Positions 1-9,145 are shown, counted from the stretch's first letter. The stretch is 64,000 nt of DNA from Bradyrhizobium genosp. SA-3 (GCF_004212635.1 NZ_PSRT01000002.1:1-64000), one strand, 5' to 3'. Program-made: numbers and translations. The notes: a model not told the origin generated them from the sequence alone.

Positions 1-200
1 CGGCCCTATGCCGCGCGCGGCATAGACAAGTCTCGACCACCCACGTGCTGTCGTCGGGCGTCGCCGGCACCATGGCCGCCAACGGCTCGGGCCTGCAATG
101 GTCCACCATCCGCAACCTGCTGATGGCCTGGGTGCTGACCCTGCCCTGCGCCATCATGCTGTCGGCCACGCTCTACGTGATCTTCTCGCGGATGTTCTGA
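1..200 (+). CDS. Inorganic phosphate transporter, PiT family (C-terminal fragment)
   Basis: The 3' end of a phosphate permease gene whose 5' part lies outside the window. The frame ending in TGA at 198-200 reads [10 protein letters not shown] from about base 30, followed by a membrane segment and a short C-terminus, which fits the conserved C-terminal repeat of PiT/PHO-4 permeases (proton- or sodium-coupled phosphate uptake, inner membrane). The first ~25 bases do not read as the expected family sequence: before VSTTH the frame gives ALCRARHRQ, where these proteins usually have a small hydrophobic stretch ending in G-L-P. That segment is a perfect 20-base palindrome, so the sequence before about base 30 is suspect. 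The gene is convergent with the M20 amidohydrolase downstream. Confidence 0.8.
   Translation, partial: ALCRARHRQVSTTHVLSSGVAGTMAANGSGLQWSTIRNLLMAWVLTLPCAIMLSATLYVIFSRMF
6..25. repeat. Perfect 20-bp palindrome at the window edge
   Basis: Bases 6-25 equal their own reverse complement over all 20 positions. They fall inside the reading frame of the phosphate permease and replace conserved coding sequence there. This may be a short inverted insertion or a chimeric or fold-back junction at a contig end. Confidence 0.7.
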
Positions 201-202
201 GT

Positions 203-388
203 GCCTCTCCTCTCCCTCCCCCCGTTCTTACGGGGAGAGGGTTGGGGTGAGGGGCTGCTTCCGCGATCACGGTGAGAGACGGACTCGTGGAGAGTCCCCC
301 TCACCCGGAATCCGCGCTACGCGCATTCCGACCTCTCCCCGCATCCGCCTTCGCCGAGGCTTCGGCGGACAAGAGCGGGCGAGGTGAA
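203..388. repeat. Composite intergenic palindromic repeats between convergent genes
   Basis: The gap between the permease gene and the M20 gene is filled by two low-complexity modules. The first (203-258) has a CCCCGTT...ACGGGGAGAGGG hairpin followed by GGGGTGAGGGG. The second (291-388) carries the inverted CCCCCTCACCC, a CTCTCCCCGC stretch and a TCCGCC...GGCGGA hairpin. The same CCCTCACCC...GGGGAGAGGGTG motif recurs near 40.03-40.08 kb. Hairpins in this position may help terminate transcription from both sides. Confidence 0.6.
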
Positions 389-1561
389 CTACGACGCAGC
401 CAGCGATTCCTCGACCAGCTTGACCCAGTAGGACGTGCCGTACACGATCGCCTCGTCGTTGAAATTATAGGCGGGGTGATGCAGGCCGGCGCTGTCGCCA
501 TTGCCACAGAAGATGAAGGCGCCGGGCCGCGCTTCCAGCATGTAGGCGAAATCCTCGCCGCCCATCAGCGGCGGCATCTCGTGCACGTTGGCGTCCCCTG
601 CGACCTGCTTGGCGATGCGCCTTGCGACCTCAGTCTCCGCAGCGTGGTTGTTCACCACCGGATAGTTGCGCTTGTAACGCAAATCGATCTTCGCACCCGT
701 GATCTGCGCCACGCCGGCCACAACCTCGTGCACGCGCTTCTCGACCAGCTTGCGCACCTCCGGCGACAATGTACGGATGGTGCCCCTCAGCGTCGCCGTC
801 TGCGGAATGACGTTGCGGGCATTGCCGGCGTGGAATTCGCAGATCGAGATCACCGCCGATTCCAAGGGATCGACGCTGCGCGCGACGATCGATTGCAAGG
901 CGGTGATCACCTGCGCGCCGACCAACACGGAGTCCACGCATTTGTGCGGACGCGCGGCATGGCCGCCGACGCCCTCGATCATGATGTCGACCTCGTCGGT
1001 CGCCGCCATGATCGGGCCCGGCCGGATCGCGAACGAGCCAATGGGGATGCCCGGGCCGTTATGCATGCCGTAGACCTGCTCGATGCCGAAGCGCTCCATC
1101 AGCCCGTCCTTGACCATGGCCGCACCGCCGGCGCCGCCCTCCTCGGCCGGCTGGAAGATCACCACGGCATCGCCGGCGAAATTGCGGGTCTCGGCGAGGT
1201 AGCGCGCCGCGCCCAGCAGCATCGCGGTGTGGCCGTCATGGCCGCAGGCGTGCATCTTGCCCGGGGTCTTGGAGGCGTAAGGCAGGTTGGTCTGCTCCTC
1301 GACGGGCAGTGCGTCCATGTCGGCGCGCAGGCCGATCACCTTGAGCCCCTCGCCGGCCGGCTTGCTGCCCTTGATCACGCCGACCACGCCGGTCTGGCCG
1401 AGGCCGGTCACGACCTCGTCGCAGCCGAACTCGCGCAGGCGGTCAGCGACGAATGCTGCGGTGCGGTGAACGTCGTACAGCAGCTCCGGATGCTGATGGA
1501 TGTCCCGGCGCCAGGCCTGAATATCGGGTTGGAGGTCGGCGACGCGGTTCACGATGGGCAT
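389..1561 (-). CDS. M20 family metallo-amidohydrolase (hippurate hydrolase-like)
   Basis: A 390-residue M20D peptidase-family amidohydrolase, probably cytoplasmic, that removes an acyl or amide group from an N-acyl amino acid or similar substrate. Metal-site motifs are visible: H-A-C-G-H-D-G-H at residues 104-111, D-M-D at 81-83, and the catalytic/ligand pair E140-E141 in PAEEGG. The length matches hippurate and N-acetyl-amino-acid hydrolases. I chose the ATG giving MPIVNRVADL because the further upstream in-frame start would put an unrelated leader, made partly of an intergenic inverted repeat, on the protein. The true substrate cannot be read from sequence. The gene is divergent from the GMC oxidoreductase. 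Confidence 0.85.
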   Translation of the reverse strand: MPIVNRVADLQPDIQAWRRDIHQHPELLYDVHRTAAFVADRLREFGCDEVVTGLGQTGVVGVIKGSKPAGEGLKVIGLRADMDALPVEEQTNLPYASKTPGKMHACGHDGHTAMLLGAARYLAETRNFAGDAVVIFQPAEEGGAGGAAMVKDGLMERFGIEQVYGMHNGPGIPIGSFAIRPGPIMAATDEVDIMIEGVGGHAARPHKCVDSVLVGAQVITALQSIVARSVDPLESAVISICEFHAGNARNVIPQTATLRGTIRTLSPEVRKLVEKRVHEVVAGVAQITGAKIDLRYKRNYPVVNNHAAETEVARRIAKQVAGDANVHEMPPLMGGEDFAYMLEARPGAFIFCGNGDSAGLHHPAYNFNDEAIVYGTSYWVKLVEESLAAS

Positions 1562-1654
1562 GGAGGGTCTCAAGCTTTGTTGGGAATACAGGACGTCTAC
1601 CATGCAAGCGCCAGTCCACCTAACTGCCGCGGATCGAGGGTAGCCCTGTCCTCT

Positions 1655-1753
1655 CGTCATGGCCGGGCTTGTAGCGAGCTTGTCTTCGCCATCCACGTCC
1701 GACTATTAGGACAGAAAGCGCGTGGAGCCCCGGGACAAGCCCCGGGCATGACG
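1655..1753. repeat. Intergenic inverted repeat (CGTCATGGCCGGGCTTG type)
   Basis: CGTCATGGCCGGGCTTGT at the left end is nearly the inverse of ACAAGCCCCGGGCATGACG at the right end. It fills most of the gap between the divergent M20 and GMC genes, so it sits in both promoter regions. It also argues against extending either gene into this stretch. Confidence 0.65.
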
Positions 1754-1773
1754 CCTGTTTGGGTGGACGCAGA

Positions 1774-3393
1774 ATGCCAAGACGGCTCGAAGGTGAGTTT
1801 GACTACATTGTCGTCGGGGCCGGCACGGCGGGCTGTATCCTCGCGAACCGGCTCTCGGCCGATCCGAAGAACCGTGTCCTCATTCTCGAGGCCGGCGGCG
1901 ACGACAACTGGATCTGGTTCCACATCCCGGTCGGCTATCTCTTCGCCATCGGCAATCCGCGCTCGGACTGGATGTTCAAGACCGAGGCCGAGCCGGGCCT
2001 GAACGGCCGCGCGCTCGCCTATCCCCGCGGCAAGGTGATCGGCGGCTGCTCGTCGATCAACGCGATGATCTCGATGCGCGGACAGGCTGCCGACTACGAT
2101 CACTGGCGCCAGCTCGGCATGACCGGCTGGGGCTATGACGACGTGCTGCCGCTGTTCAAGCGGCTGGAAGATCACTTCCTGGGCGCGAGCGAACACCACG
2201 GCGCCGGCGGCGGCTGGCGCATCGAGGCGCCGCGGCTGTCGTGGGACATTCTCGACGCCGTCGGCAACGCCGCCGAGGAGATGGGCATCAAGCGCATCCC
2301 GGATTTCAACACCGGCGACAACGAAGGCACCAGCTATTTCCACGTCAACCAGAAGCGTGGCCGGCGCTGGTCGTCGGCCCGCGGCTTCCTCAAGCCCGCG
2401 CTGAACCGCCCCAATCTGCGGCTCGAGAAGCATGTGCTGGTCGACCGCATCATCATCGAGCAGGGCCGCGCCGTCGGCGTGCGCTTCATCCAGAATGGCG
2501 AGATCATCGAGGCACGGGCGAAGCGCGAGGTGATCCTCTCGGCCGGCTCGATCGGCTCGGTGCAAGTGCTGCATCGCTCCGGCATCGGCCCCGCCGACTG
2601 GCTGTCGCCACTCGGCATCGACGTCGTCATGGACAAGCCCGGTGTGGGGCGCAACTTACAGGACCATCTGCAGCAGCGCGCGATCTACAAGGTCGAGGGC
2701 GTACGCACGCTGAACGAGACCTATTACAACCTGTTCCGCCGCGGCCTGATGGGGCTCGACTACGCCTTCCGCCGCCGCGGTCCGCTGACCATGGCGCCGT
2801 CACAGCTCGGCATCTTCACGCGCTCCGATGCGACGCGCGCGCGCGCCAACATCCAGTTCCACGTGCAGCCGCTGTCGCTCGACAAGTTCGGGGATCCCCT
2901 GCACCGCTTCCCAGCAATCACGGTGAGCGCCTGCAATCTCCAGCCAACCTCGCGCGGCACCGTGCGGCTGCGCTCGGCGAGTCCGGACGAGAAGCCGATC
3001 ATCGCACCGAACTATCTGTCGACGGATGACGACCGCCAGGTCGGCGCCGACGCAATCCGCACAACGCGCCGCCTGATGCAGCAGAAGGCGCTGGCAAAGT
3101 ACCGCCCGAGCGAATATCTGCCCGGCCCCTCCGTCGGCAACGACGATGCCTCGCTTGCGAAGGCTGCCGGTGACATCGGCACCACCATCTTCCATCCCGT
3201 CGGCACGGCGAAGATGGGCGCGGCGAACGATCCGATGGCGGTGGTCGACGAACGCCTGCGCTTCTACGGCCTCACAGGCTTGCGCATCGTCGACGCCTCG
3301 ATCATGCCGACCATCACCTCGGGCAACACCAACACGCCGACCGCGATGATCGCCGAGAAGGGCGCGACGATGATTTTGGAGGATGCGACGTAG
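1774..3393 (+). CDS. GMC family FAD-dependent oxidoreductase (choline dehydrogenase-like)
   Basis: A 539-residue glucose-methanol-choline oxidoreductase that oxidises an alcohol to an aldehyde or acid using FAD. An N-terminal Rossmann motif GAGTAG is at residues 15-20, preceded by DYIVVG. The C-terminal signature HPVGTAKMG gives the likely catalytic base H474, and the paired Asn lies in GNTNTP near 518. The ATG giving MPRRLEGEFD was preferred over an upstream TTG five codons earlier, because the Rossmann strand follows it at the usual distance. The alpha/beta hydrolase gene begins 12 bases after the stop, so the two are probably co-transcribed. Substrate unknown; annotation as choline dehydrogenase would overreach. 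Confidence 0.88.
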   Translation: MPRRLEGEFDYIVVGAGTAGCILANRLSADPKNRVLILEAGGDDNWIWFHIPVGYLFAIGNPRSDWMFKTEAEPGLNGRALAYPRGKVIGGCSSINAMISMRGQAADYDHWRQLGMTGWGYDDVLPLFKRLEDHFLGASEHHGAGGGWRIEAPRLSWDILDAVGNAAEEMGIKRIPDFNTGDNEGTSYFHVNQKRGRRWSSARGFLKPALNRPNLRLEKHVLVDRIIIEQGRAVGVRFIQNGEIIEARAKREVILSAGSIGSVQVLHRSGIGPADWLSPLGIDVVMDKPGVGRNLQDHLQQRAIYKVEGVRTLNETYYNLFRRGLMGLDYAFRRRGPLTMAPSQLGIFTRSDATRARANIQFHVQPLSLDKFGDPLHRFPAITVSACNLQPTSRGTVRLRSASPDEKPIIAPNYLSTDDDRQVGADAIRTTRRLMQQKALAKYRPSEYLPGPSVGNDDASLAKAAGDIGTTIFHPVGTAKMGAANDPMAVVDERLRFYGLTGLRIVDASIMPTITSGNTNTPTAMIAEKGATMILEDAT

Positions 3394-3405
3394 CATCTTG
3401 CCCCC

Positions 3406-4287
3406 ATGATCGATCCGCACCGCTTTTCCATCGGCCCGGCCGACGCAGAGATCGCCATGCTGCAATGGGGCGAGCGCGGCAAACCGCCCGCCCTCCTTCT
3501 GCACGGCACCGGTTTCGTCGCCGACGTCTGGGACGAGGTCGCGCGCGAGCTTGCATCGACCTACACCGTCTATGCGCTCGACCGTCGCGGCCACGGCGCC
3601 AGCCACAAGCCCGGCGCCTATCATTTTCTCGATTATGCCGACGACATCTGCCGAGTGATCGGCGCGCTGAAGCTGCGCGACGTCTACGGCATCGGCCACA
3701 GCGCGGGTGCGACGGATTTATTGCTCGCAGCAAAGCTATTGCCCGGATGTTTCACGCGCCTGTTCGTGATGGAGCCGACCATCATGGACCCGCGCACGGC
3801 GCGCTCCGCGGATTTGAGCGCCGAATCCCTTGCCCGCGTGCAGGGCACGCTACGGCGACGGGCCGAGTTCGAGAACGCTGAGGCCGTTTTCGCGCGCTAC
3901 CGCGCGGCGCCGGCGTTTGCGGATTGGACCGAGACGTCGCTTTGGGCTTACGTGCGCCACGGCTTCGTGCCGCTCGTCGACGGCCGGGTAAAGCTCTGCT
4001 GCACGCCGGAGATCGAGTCGGCGATCCTGCGTCCGATCTACGAGGCGATGGAGCAGGTTTACGTTGGCGATGCCCGCGGCAATCCCTTCGCCTCGCTCAC
4101 CGAGATCGATTGCCCGGTGCGCGTCACGACCGCCGCGAAGTCGGGGCCGATCTACAAGGAGATGGCGGCGCGCGCCGCGTCACTCATTCCGCGCGTCAGC
4201 ACGCAAGCCTTCGCCGGCATCGGCCACTGCGTTGCGCAGGAAGCGCCGACCGTCGTGGTGCAGGCCGTGCGGGAGTTTTCGGCGTAG
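3406..4287 (+). CDS. Alpha/beta hydrolase
   Basis: A 293-residue alpha/beta hydrolase fold protein. It shows the oxyanion-hole HG (residues 33-34, LLHGTGF), the nucleophile elbow G-H-S-A-G with S99, and a late G-H (H274) that would complete the Ser-His-Asp triad. No signal peptide is seen. It starts 12 bases after the GMC oxidoreductase, suggesting one transcription unit in which the oxidoreductase and hydrolase act on related metabolites. Esterase, lactonase and C-C hydrolase activities are all possible. A convergent ATC-hydrolase-like gene ends 2 bases after its stop. Confidence 0.82.
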   Translation: MIDPHRFSIGPADAEIAMLQWGERGKPPALLLHGTGFVADVWDEVARELASTYTVYALDRRGHGASHKPGAYHFLDYADDICRVIGALKLRDVYGIGHSAGATDLLLAAKLLPGCFTRLFVMEPTIMDPRTARSADLSAESLARVQGTLRRRAEFENAEAVFARYRAAPAFADWTETSLWAYVRHGFVPLVDGRVKLCCTPEIESAILRPIYEAMEQVYVGDARGNPFASLTEIDCPVRVTTAAKSGPIYKEMAARAASLIPRVSTQAFAGIGHCVAQEAPTVVVQAVREFSA

Positions 4288-4289
4288 CC

Positions 4290-4766
4290 CTACGACCGCT
4301 TGCGAAACCTGAAATCGCAGCAGGCTCCGCCCTCCATAATCGTCTGGCTTCGGGACAGTTCGAGTTCGTCGTTGAAGCCGGCCAGCATGGCATGATCACG
4401 ATTGCAGTGGACGCGAATGCCGAGATCAGCGAGACCCAGCTCCTTGTAGAACGCGGCGTATTGGCAGCGCGTAACGTTGAAATCGAGGTGATCATCGGAC
4501 TCCGAGACCACCTCGACGTCCATGCTGCCGCCGCCCGCCCAGAGCTCCTGCGCCACGGTTCGCAGCGACGCAGTCGTCTTGCCGTAGGTTGCTGCCCATC
4601 TCGCGCCGTCCTCGGCGGCGAGCCTGCGGATCGTTTCGTCAACGACTTCGCCCATTGCGCTTTGACCGAACCGGTCACGCAATACCTGAATGAACGGGAT
4701 CAGCACGCGTCCTTCGATCTTCCGGCGCTGCAGGTGACTGATGGCAACTTCGCTCGCATCAACCAT
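4290..4766 (-). CDS. L-2-amino-thiazoline-4-carboxylic acid (ATC) hydrolase-like protein
   Basis: A 158-residue single-domain protein resembling the ATC hydrolase family, first known from bacterial conversion of 2-aminothiazoline-4-carboxylate to N-carbamoyl-cysteine. Visible family traits are the small size, the central DHLDFNVTRCQYAAFYKEL stretch, and conserved cysteines including one in TRCQY and the late GGACCDF pair. A GAGGTGA ribosome-binding site lies 7 bases before the ATG. A LysR regulator remnant is divergent 136 bases away, which suggests that the pair was once regulator and target. Many family members have unproven substrates, so this may act on another small amide or thiazoline. 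Confidence 0.7.
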   Translation of the reverse strand: MVDASEVAISHLQRRKIEGRVLIPFIQVLRDRFGQSAMGEVVDETIRRLAAEDGARWAATYGKTTASLRTVAQELWAGGGSMDVEVVSESDDHLDFNVTRCQYAAFYKELGLADLGIRVHCNRDHAMLAGFNDELELSRSQTIMEGGACCDFRFRKRS

Positions 4767-4902
4767 TGTCGCTCACCTCTTTCATGGTTCGTTGGGAGTT
4801 TGTTTCACGCCGCCATCCCCGGATCAAACCAGATCTTCTGACGTGTTGACTTAGATTTTCTATGCCATGAGGAGGCGTTTCCGAAGCAAAGGGCATTCTG
4901 CG

Positions 4903-5091
4903 ATGAGCTATCGGCTTCCTCCCCTGAACAGCCTGCGCGCGTTCGAAGCATCGGCGCGTCACCTGAGTTTCAAGCGGGCATCCGACGAGCTCTGCGTCAC
5001 GCCCGGAGCCGTCAGCCAGCAGGTCAAGAGTCTTGAAGCGAGCCTTGGCGTGCAGCTGTTCGAGGAGCTCGTCCTTCTAACCGGACCTTAG
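4903..5091 (+). pseudogene. LysR-type transcriptional regulator, truncated after the HTH domain
   Basis: The first ~55 residues ([16 protein letters not shown] through LGVQLFEE) are a clear LysR winged-helix DNA-binding domain of GcvA type, including the [13 protein letters not shown] recognition helix. The frame then runs into LVLLTGP and stops. No effector-binding domain follows (a full protein would be about 300 residues). The stop falls just inside the 3' end of the convergent MacB-like permease gene, so foreign sequence replaces the rest of lysR from about base 5060. What remains could still encode a DNA-binding stub. It is divergent from the ATC-hydrolase-like gene, its likely former target. 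Confidence 0.8.
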
Positions 5092-6312
5092 CAACGCCGC
5101 CGGGTCCAAGCGCGCAGCCCGCTCGGCCGGCAGAAGACCGAAGATAATGCCGATGAGACTGGAGCAGGCGACGGCGACCAGCGCCATCGTTGCGTTGAAC
5201 TCGACGGGCCAGCCCAACGCGGAGGGCACAACGCGCGTGCAGGCGTAACCGACAACGAGACCCGACAGGCCGCCGATGGTGCAGAGGAGCACCGCTTCCA
5301 TCAGAAATTGTTTCCGAATATCTTGTGGCCGGGCACCAAACGCAAGGCGAATGCCGATCTCATTGAACCGTTCGGTCACCGATACGAGCATGATGTTCAT
5401 CACGCCGATGCCGCCGACCAGAAGCGAGATTCCCGCAAGCGCGGATACCAGCAACGTGAATTGGCGATAGGTCCGATCGCGCGTCTGGGCGATCTGGATG
5501 AGGTTCTGAATTCGGAAATCGTCGTCCTTGTGTCCCATGATCTTGTGACGCTGCCGCAGGACGCGGGCAATCGCACCTCCCACCGCTGTCATTGACTGGG
5601 TGGAATCGGTCTTCGCCAGAATCGTATGCACGGCATCCGGATTGGCCTGACTCCGTCCGGTGGCGAAGATTCTTGCGGACGACAGGGGAATGAAGATGAC
5701 GTCGTCCTGGTCGCGGCCGGTGAAGTCCTGCCCCTTCTCGGCAAGCACCCCGATCACGACATATGAAGTGCGGTCGATACGGATGAAGCGGCCGAGCGGA
5801 TCGCTGTCGCGGAACAGTTCGCGCGCGACCGTACCTCCGATCACCGCGATCTTTGCGACTGATGCAACCTGATCCTGATTGAATAGCTGCCCCTCCCCTA
5901 TTCGCCACCCGCGGGCTTCAAAAAACTCCGGGGTCACGCCGGCAACAAGGGTTGACCAGTTCAAGTCTCTCGCGATGACCGTCTTTTGCCCGCCCACGAA
6001 TGGCGCCGCGATGACAACGTCGGGCACCTCGCGAGCAACCGCGAGCGCATCGGTTGTCGTGAGCGACAGGACGGTGCCCGCCTGCTGTCGCACGCCTTGC
6101 GCGTTTTGCGCACCGGGCTGCACCAGCAATAGATTCGATCCAAGCGAATTGATCTGTCTCGAGATCTCGGCACGCGCCCCTTCCGCCACGGCGACCACGA
6201 TCAGCACGGCGGCAATGCCGATGACAATGCCCGTTACCGCGAGAACAGAGCGCAATATGTGCGCACGTATCGACTGAAACGCCAGATAGACGTAGCCGAG
6301 CGATCGCATCAA
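5077..6312 (-). CDS. MacB/FtsX-type ABC transporter permease
   Basis: A 411-residue inner-membrane permease. One N-terminal membrane helix (about residues 15-40, [21 protein letters not shown]) is followed by a large periplasmic MacB-PCD domain (about 45-270) and three C-terminal helices (about 285-310, 335-360, 370-400), which is the MacB/LolCE-type topology. [18 protein letters not shown] and [11 protein letters not shown] are typical family stretches. The ATPase is a separate gene here. The start overlaps the ATPase stop by an ATGA junction, so translation is coupled. Together with the MacA-like protein and an outer-membrane TolC this would export a macrolide, peptide or lipid. The 3' end replaces the lost part of a LysR gene. 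Confidence 0.88.
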   Translation of the reverse strand: MMRSLGYVYLAFQSIRAHILRSVLAVTGIVIGIAAVLIVVAVAEGARAEISRQINSLGSNLLLVQPGAQNAQGVRQQAGTVLSLTTTDALAVAREVPDVVIAAPFVGGQKTVIARDLNWSTLVAGVTPEFFEARGWRIGEGQLFNQDQVASVAKIAVIGGTVARELFRDSDPLGRFIRIDRTSYVVIGVLAEKGQDFTGRDQDDVIFIPLSSARIFATGRSQANPDAVHTILAKTDSTQSMTAVGGAIARVLRQRHKIMGHKDDDFRIQNLIQIAQTRDRTYRQFTLLVSALAGISLLVGGIGVMNIMLVSVTERFNEIGIRLAFGARPQDIRKQFLMEAVLLCTIGGLSGLVVGYACTRVVPSALGWPVEFNATMALVAVACSSLIGIIFGLLPAERAARLDPAALLRSG

Positions 6313-7028
6313 ACCTCCGCCATGGTCGAAGTTGAGGAGGTGCCGAGAGATTTCGAGTCACCGACGACCGCGCCGTCCCGGAGCCTGATCGTGCGTTGCG
6401 CGCGCCCCGCGACTTCGGCGTCGTGGGTTACAAGCATGACCGTGAGGCCGCCACGCCGAAGTTCGGCGAGTATCGAGAGGATGGCATCGCGTGTGCTCGT
6501 ATCGAGTGCCCCGGTCGGCTCGTCGGCCAAGAGAAGGTCGGGTTCGTTGACGATCGCACGCGCGAGGGCGACACGCTGCTGCTCACCGCCCGAGAGCTGG
6601 CCAGGCATATGCTGCATCCTGCTGCCGAGACCGACCCGCTCGAGCGCAGCGCGTGCCCTTGCGATCGGATTGCGCAGCCCGTCACGCCGATAGAATAGCG
6701 GCAACCCTACATTCTCGAGTGCGGTCAGGCGTGGCAACAGATTGAAGTTCTGAAACACAAAGCCGAAGCGCCGGTTTCGCAGTTCGCTCAACCGGCGCCT
6801 TGACTGCGCAAGTACATCCTGACCGCGAAGAAAGTAGCCTCCGGAGGAGGGTCGATCGAGGCAGCCTATGATCGAAAGCAAGGTGGATTTTCCTGATCCG
6901 GATGGGCCCACGACCGCGACGAACTCTCCCGGATCGATTTGCATGGTTATGTCCGACAGCGCATGAACGCTTTGGCTGCCGAGCCGGTGTCGCTTGTGGA
7001 TGTGCTCCAGGATGACGAGCGATGTCAT
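6309..7028 (-). CDS. ABC transporter ATP-binding protein (MacB/LolD type)
   Basis: A 239-residue nucleotide-binding subunit. Walker [10 protein letters not shown] is at residues 41-49, the Q-loop at Q94, signature LSGGEQQR from 146, Walker [10 protein letters not shown] at 167-175, and the switch His at 203 (VTHD). The length and the short C-terminus fit the LolD/MacB ATPase group. The gene overlaps both neighbours by ATGA junctions (MacA-like upstream, permease downstream), so the three are a tight operon whose products should form a tripartite export pump in the inner membrane. Confidence 0.92.
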   Translation of the reverse strand: MTSLVILEHIHKRHRLGSQSVHALSDITMQIDPGEFVAVVGPSGSGKSTLLSIIGCLDRPSSGGYFLRGQDVLAQSRRRLSELRNRRFGFVFQNFNLLPRLTALENVGLPLFYRRDGLRNPIARARAALERVGLGSRMQHMPGQLSGGEQQRVALARAIVNEPDLLLADEPTGALDTSTRDAILSILAELRRGGLTVMLVTHDAEVAGRAQRTIRLRDGAVVGDSKSLGTSSTSTMAEV

Positions 7029-8197
7029 GGCTTGCTACGATAACCGATGGCGACCCGCTGACCTATTTGGACGTCCTCCGACAGGATCTGGGTCAGAGAG
7101 TCGCTGGTGGCGCCCAATGAAACCGAGGCTGGGTTCAGATGGCCGGACTTAGTACGGATCCAGATCACTCCCTGTCCGGGGGCGCGATCGGTTGCGCCGT
7201 CCCGCACCGGCCGAAAGCTGAGTGCGGCATTGGGAACAACCATCACATCGTGTTGCTCCCGAACCACGATGCGAACATCAGCCGTCATCCCGGGAAGCAG
7301 CAGATCTTCTGGATTGGGCGCCGAAATCATCACGGTGTAGGTCACCACGTTTTGTACCATCCGTGCTGCCTTTCGGATCTCGAGTACGCGGCCCTCGAAG
7401 GTCCGTCCCGGATAGGAATCGACACTGAACAGCGCACGCTGGCCGGTTCGCACCGCGCCAATGTCGGCCTCGCTGACGGACGCACTGACGCGCATGTCCG
7501 ACAGATCCCGCGCGATGGTGAAGAGGGTCGGCGCCTGGAGGCTTGCGGCCACTGTCTGGCCAAGCTCGACGCTGCGCCGGATGACTATTCCATCGATCGG
7601 CGACTTGACGGTGCTTCGTTCGAGATCAAGTCGAGCCCGTTCGAGGGAAGCACGCGCAACCATCACACCGGCCGCGCGTACCTGCACGCGCGCCTGCGCC
7701 GCGGACAATTCAGCGCCGAGCGAGCGAGCCGTCATCTGTGCTCGCTCGGCGTCGCGTTGGGAAACACTGCCGTTCTTGCTGAGTGAGCTCTTGACCTGAA
7801 GATCGCGCAACGCGTCATCGTAGTGCGCCTGCGCGCCATCGACGGCTGCCTTGGCCTCCTCGTGTTGTGCGAGCGCGACGGTGAGCGCGGCTTCTGCTTC
7901 CTTGACCAAGACTTCGAAAGTGGCGCTGTCGAGTGCAGCAAGGGGCTCGCCGGCCCGAACGATGGAATTGTGGTCGGCCATCAGCTTGGCGACCTGCCCC
8001 GAAAGCTGCGAGCTGACCTCGACGGTATCAACGGCTTCGAGCGTTCCGGCAGCGGTGACGTTCTGAATGACGTTGTCGCGGGCAATGCTAACATAGCGCA
8101 GATCATCATGGTCACCGCCGGCAGCTGGGAGCGAACTGTCCGGAGCCCATAACGGATAGGCAACGGCAACCACGCAGCCTCCCAATGCTGCGCGCAT
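7025..8197 (-). CDS. MacA-like periplasmic membrane fusion protein (RND/HlyD family)
   Basis: The adaptor subunit of the export system. A short N-terminal hydrophobic anchor (MRAALGGCVVAVAYPLWA) is followed by a barrel-sandwich/lipoyl region around GTLEAVDTVEVSSQLSGQVAKL, a long alpha-helical coiled-coil hairpin (about residues 95-180, rich in Ala/Glu/Gln), the returning lipoyl half (VKSPIDGIVIRR), and beta-barrel and membrane-proximal domains. This is the HlyD/MacA order. An in-frame TTG eight codons upstream (base 8221) is an alternative start; neither has a strong ribosome-binding site. It is first in an operon with the ATPase and permease. No dedicated TolC gene is in the window. Confidence 0.87.
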   Translation of the reverse strand: MRAALGGCVVAVAYPLWAPDSSLPAAGGDHDDLRYVSIARDNVIQNVTAAGTLEAVDTVEVSSQLSGQVAKLMADHNSIVRAGEPLAALDSATFEVLVKEAEAALTVALAQHEEAKAAVDGAQAHYDDALRDLQVKSSLSKNGSVSQRDAERAQMTARSLGAELSAAQARVQVRAAGVMVARASLERARLDLERSTVKSPIDGIVIRRSVELGQTVAASLQAPTLFTIARDLSDMRVSASVSEADIGAVRTGQRALFSVDSYPGRTFEGRVLEIRKAARMVQNVVTYTVMISAPNPEDLLLPGMTADVRIVVREQHDVMVVPNAALSFRPVRDGATDRAPGQGVIWIRTKSGHLNPASVSLGATSDSLTQILSEDVQIGQRVAIGYRSKP

Positions 8198-8382
8198 CAG
8201 AAGGCTTCGGGGCGATCTCAATTGATTATCCGTGCGAATGATAATTTCGCCGCATTGGCTCTTGCGGCGCTCCCGCTGAACGTTGCCCCCTCGTTGGCGA
8301 TGCCGGCGGCGTGATCAGACCAGAAGAGCTGAGGCTGAACGCGCCGCTTCTGGCGCGACCCGAAGCGATCGCAGTGGCTGGA

Positions 8383-8709
8383 TTAGGGCACCGAAGGGCT
8401 GCCCGTCGGCACAGTCTTCGTCCCGCTCTGCGCTGGCGGAGGCGTTTTAGGAATCTTCACCCCGGTCGTCGTATCCGTTGCCGGGACGGTATGGTCCTCG
8501 CCCTGAAATACGCTGCCTTGACCTGGGACTTCGTCACCCGGTCGACCCGGATTGTTGAGTCCATTCAGGAATGGTTGGCTTTCTTGGCCGGGGGTGTTCG
8601 ACAGTCCGCCCGCAGCCACGGCGGTGAACAGATGGTCTGCTGCATAGCTCGGGCAAGAGACTGCAAGCAGTGATGCGCCTGCCGCAAGGATCGCAAGTGT
8701 TCTCATCAT
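8383..8709 (-). CDS. Small secreted Pro/Thr/Gly-rich protein of unknown function
   Basis: A short protein of about 108 residues with an N-terminal signal peptide (MMRTLAILAAGASLLAVSCPSYAA, cleavage likely after SYA) and a low-complexity mature part rich in Gly, Pro and Thr, ending TVPTGSPSVP. Three consecutive ATG codons (8704-8712) follow a GAGGAG ribosome-binding site; the second and third have the best spacing, so the exact first residue is uncertain. No domain was recognised. It lies upstream of and in line with the MacA-like gene (185-base gap), so it could be co-regulated with the export pump or be its cargo, but nothing in the sequence proves this. Confidence 0.6.
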   Translation of the reverse strand: MMRTLAILAAGASLLAVSCPSYAADHLFTAVAAGGLSNTPGQESQPFLNGLNNPGRPGDEVPGQGSVFQGEDHTVPATDTTTGVKIPKTPPPAQSGTKTVPTGSPSVP

Positions 8710-8766
8710 CATCAACTCCTCTTCAGTTGCGTTCGCCAAGGCGTCAAACTCGGCAGCCTGCGTCAT

Positions 8767-9145
8767 TGGCGAACCTTGAATGCAGTTGATCTCCAGCTGT
8801 TCCTATTCTTGCGATGCGAGCTCACCTTCGAACGAGTTAGTTTCTGACACCGAAGTCAGTCTCGTCGATTCGCGGATGATTGCTGCGGCTGAACGCTGCA
8901 TCCTGATCGTTGCATAAGCACCAAGAAACGACGGCTTGGCAACGGCTTCTACAGCGCGAGATGGTTGCTCAGCTGCGCCACCATTGGCGTCCCGCGGTGC
9001 GGAGACCACCTGTTTCGGGGTAAACCGGTTCTCGGAAACGTGATTAGCCGGTCCCGATCCATTTCATCTGGAAGTCCGGGAATAAACCCGCCCCTCTCCC
9101 GATCACCTCCCGGCAAGCCCAATTCCGGGCCAGAGGAGATGCGCG
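8767..9145. other. Intergenic region with no recognisable gene
   Basis: This 379-base gap separates the small secreted protein gene from the metallophosphoesterase operon and should hold both promoters. Short frames here have no domain, signal peptide or ribosome-binding site that would support a gene. A GGGAATAAACC stretch at 9079-9089 resembles the -35 region of some ECF-dependent promoters, which would fit autoregulation by the sigma factor encoded downstream. I could not identify a matching -10 element with confidence. Confidence 0.4.

Noticed and set aside
272..2002. Open frame of about 570 codons on the plus strand across the M20 gene and into the GMC gene
   Set aside because: Antisense and out of frame with two recognised genes; it passes through an intergenic repeat and has no family similarity.
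8803..9009. A 68-codon open frame in the gap upstream of the phosphoesterase gene
   Set aside because: No ribosome-binding site, no domain and no context; short frames like this are expected in GC-rich non-coding DNA.
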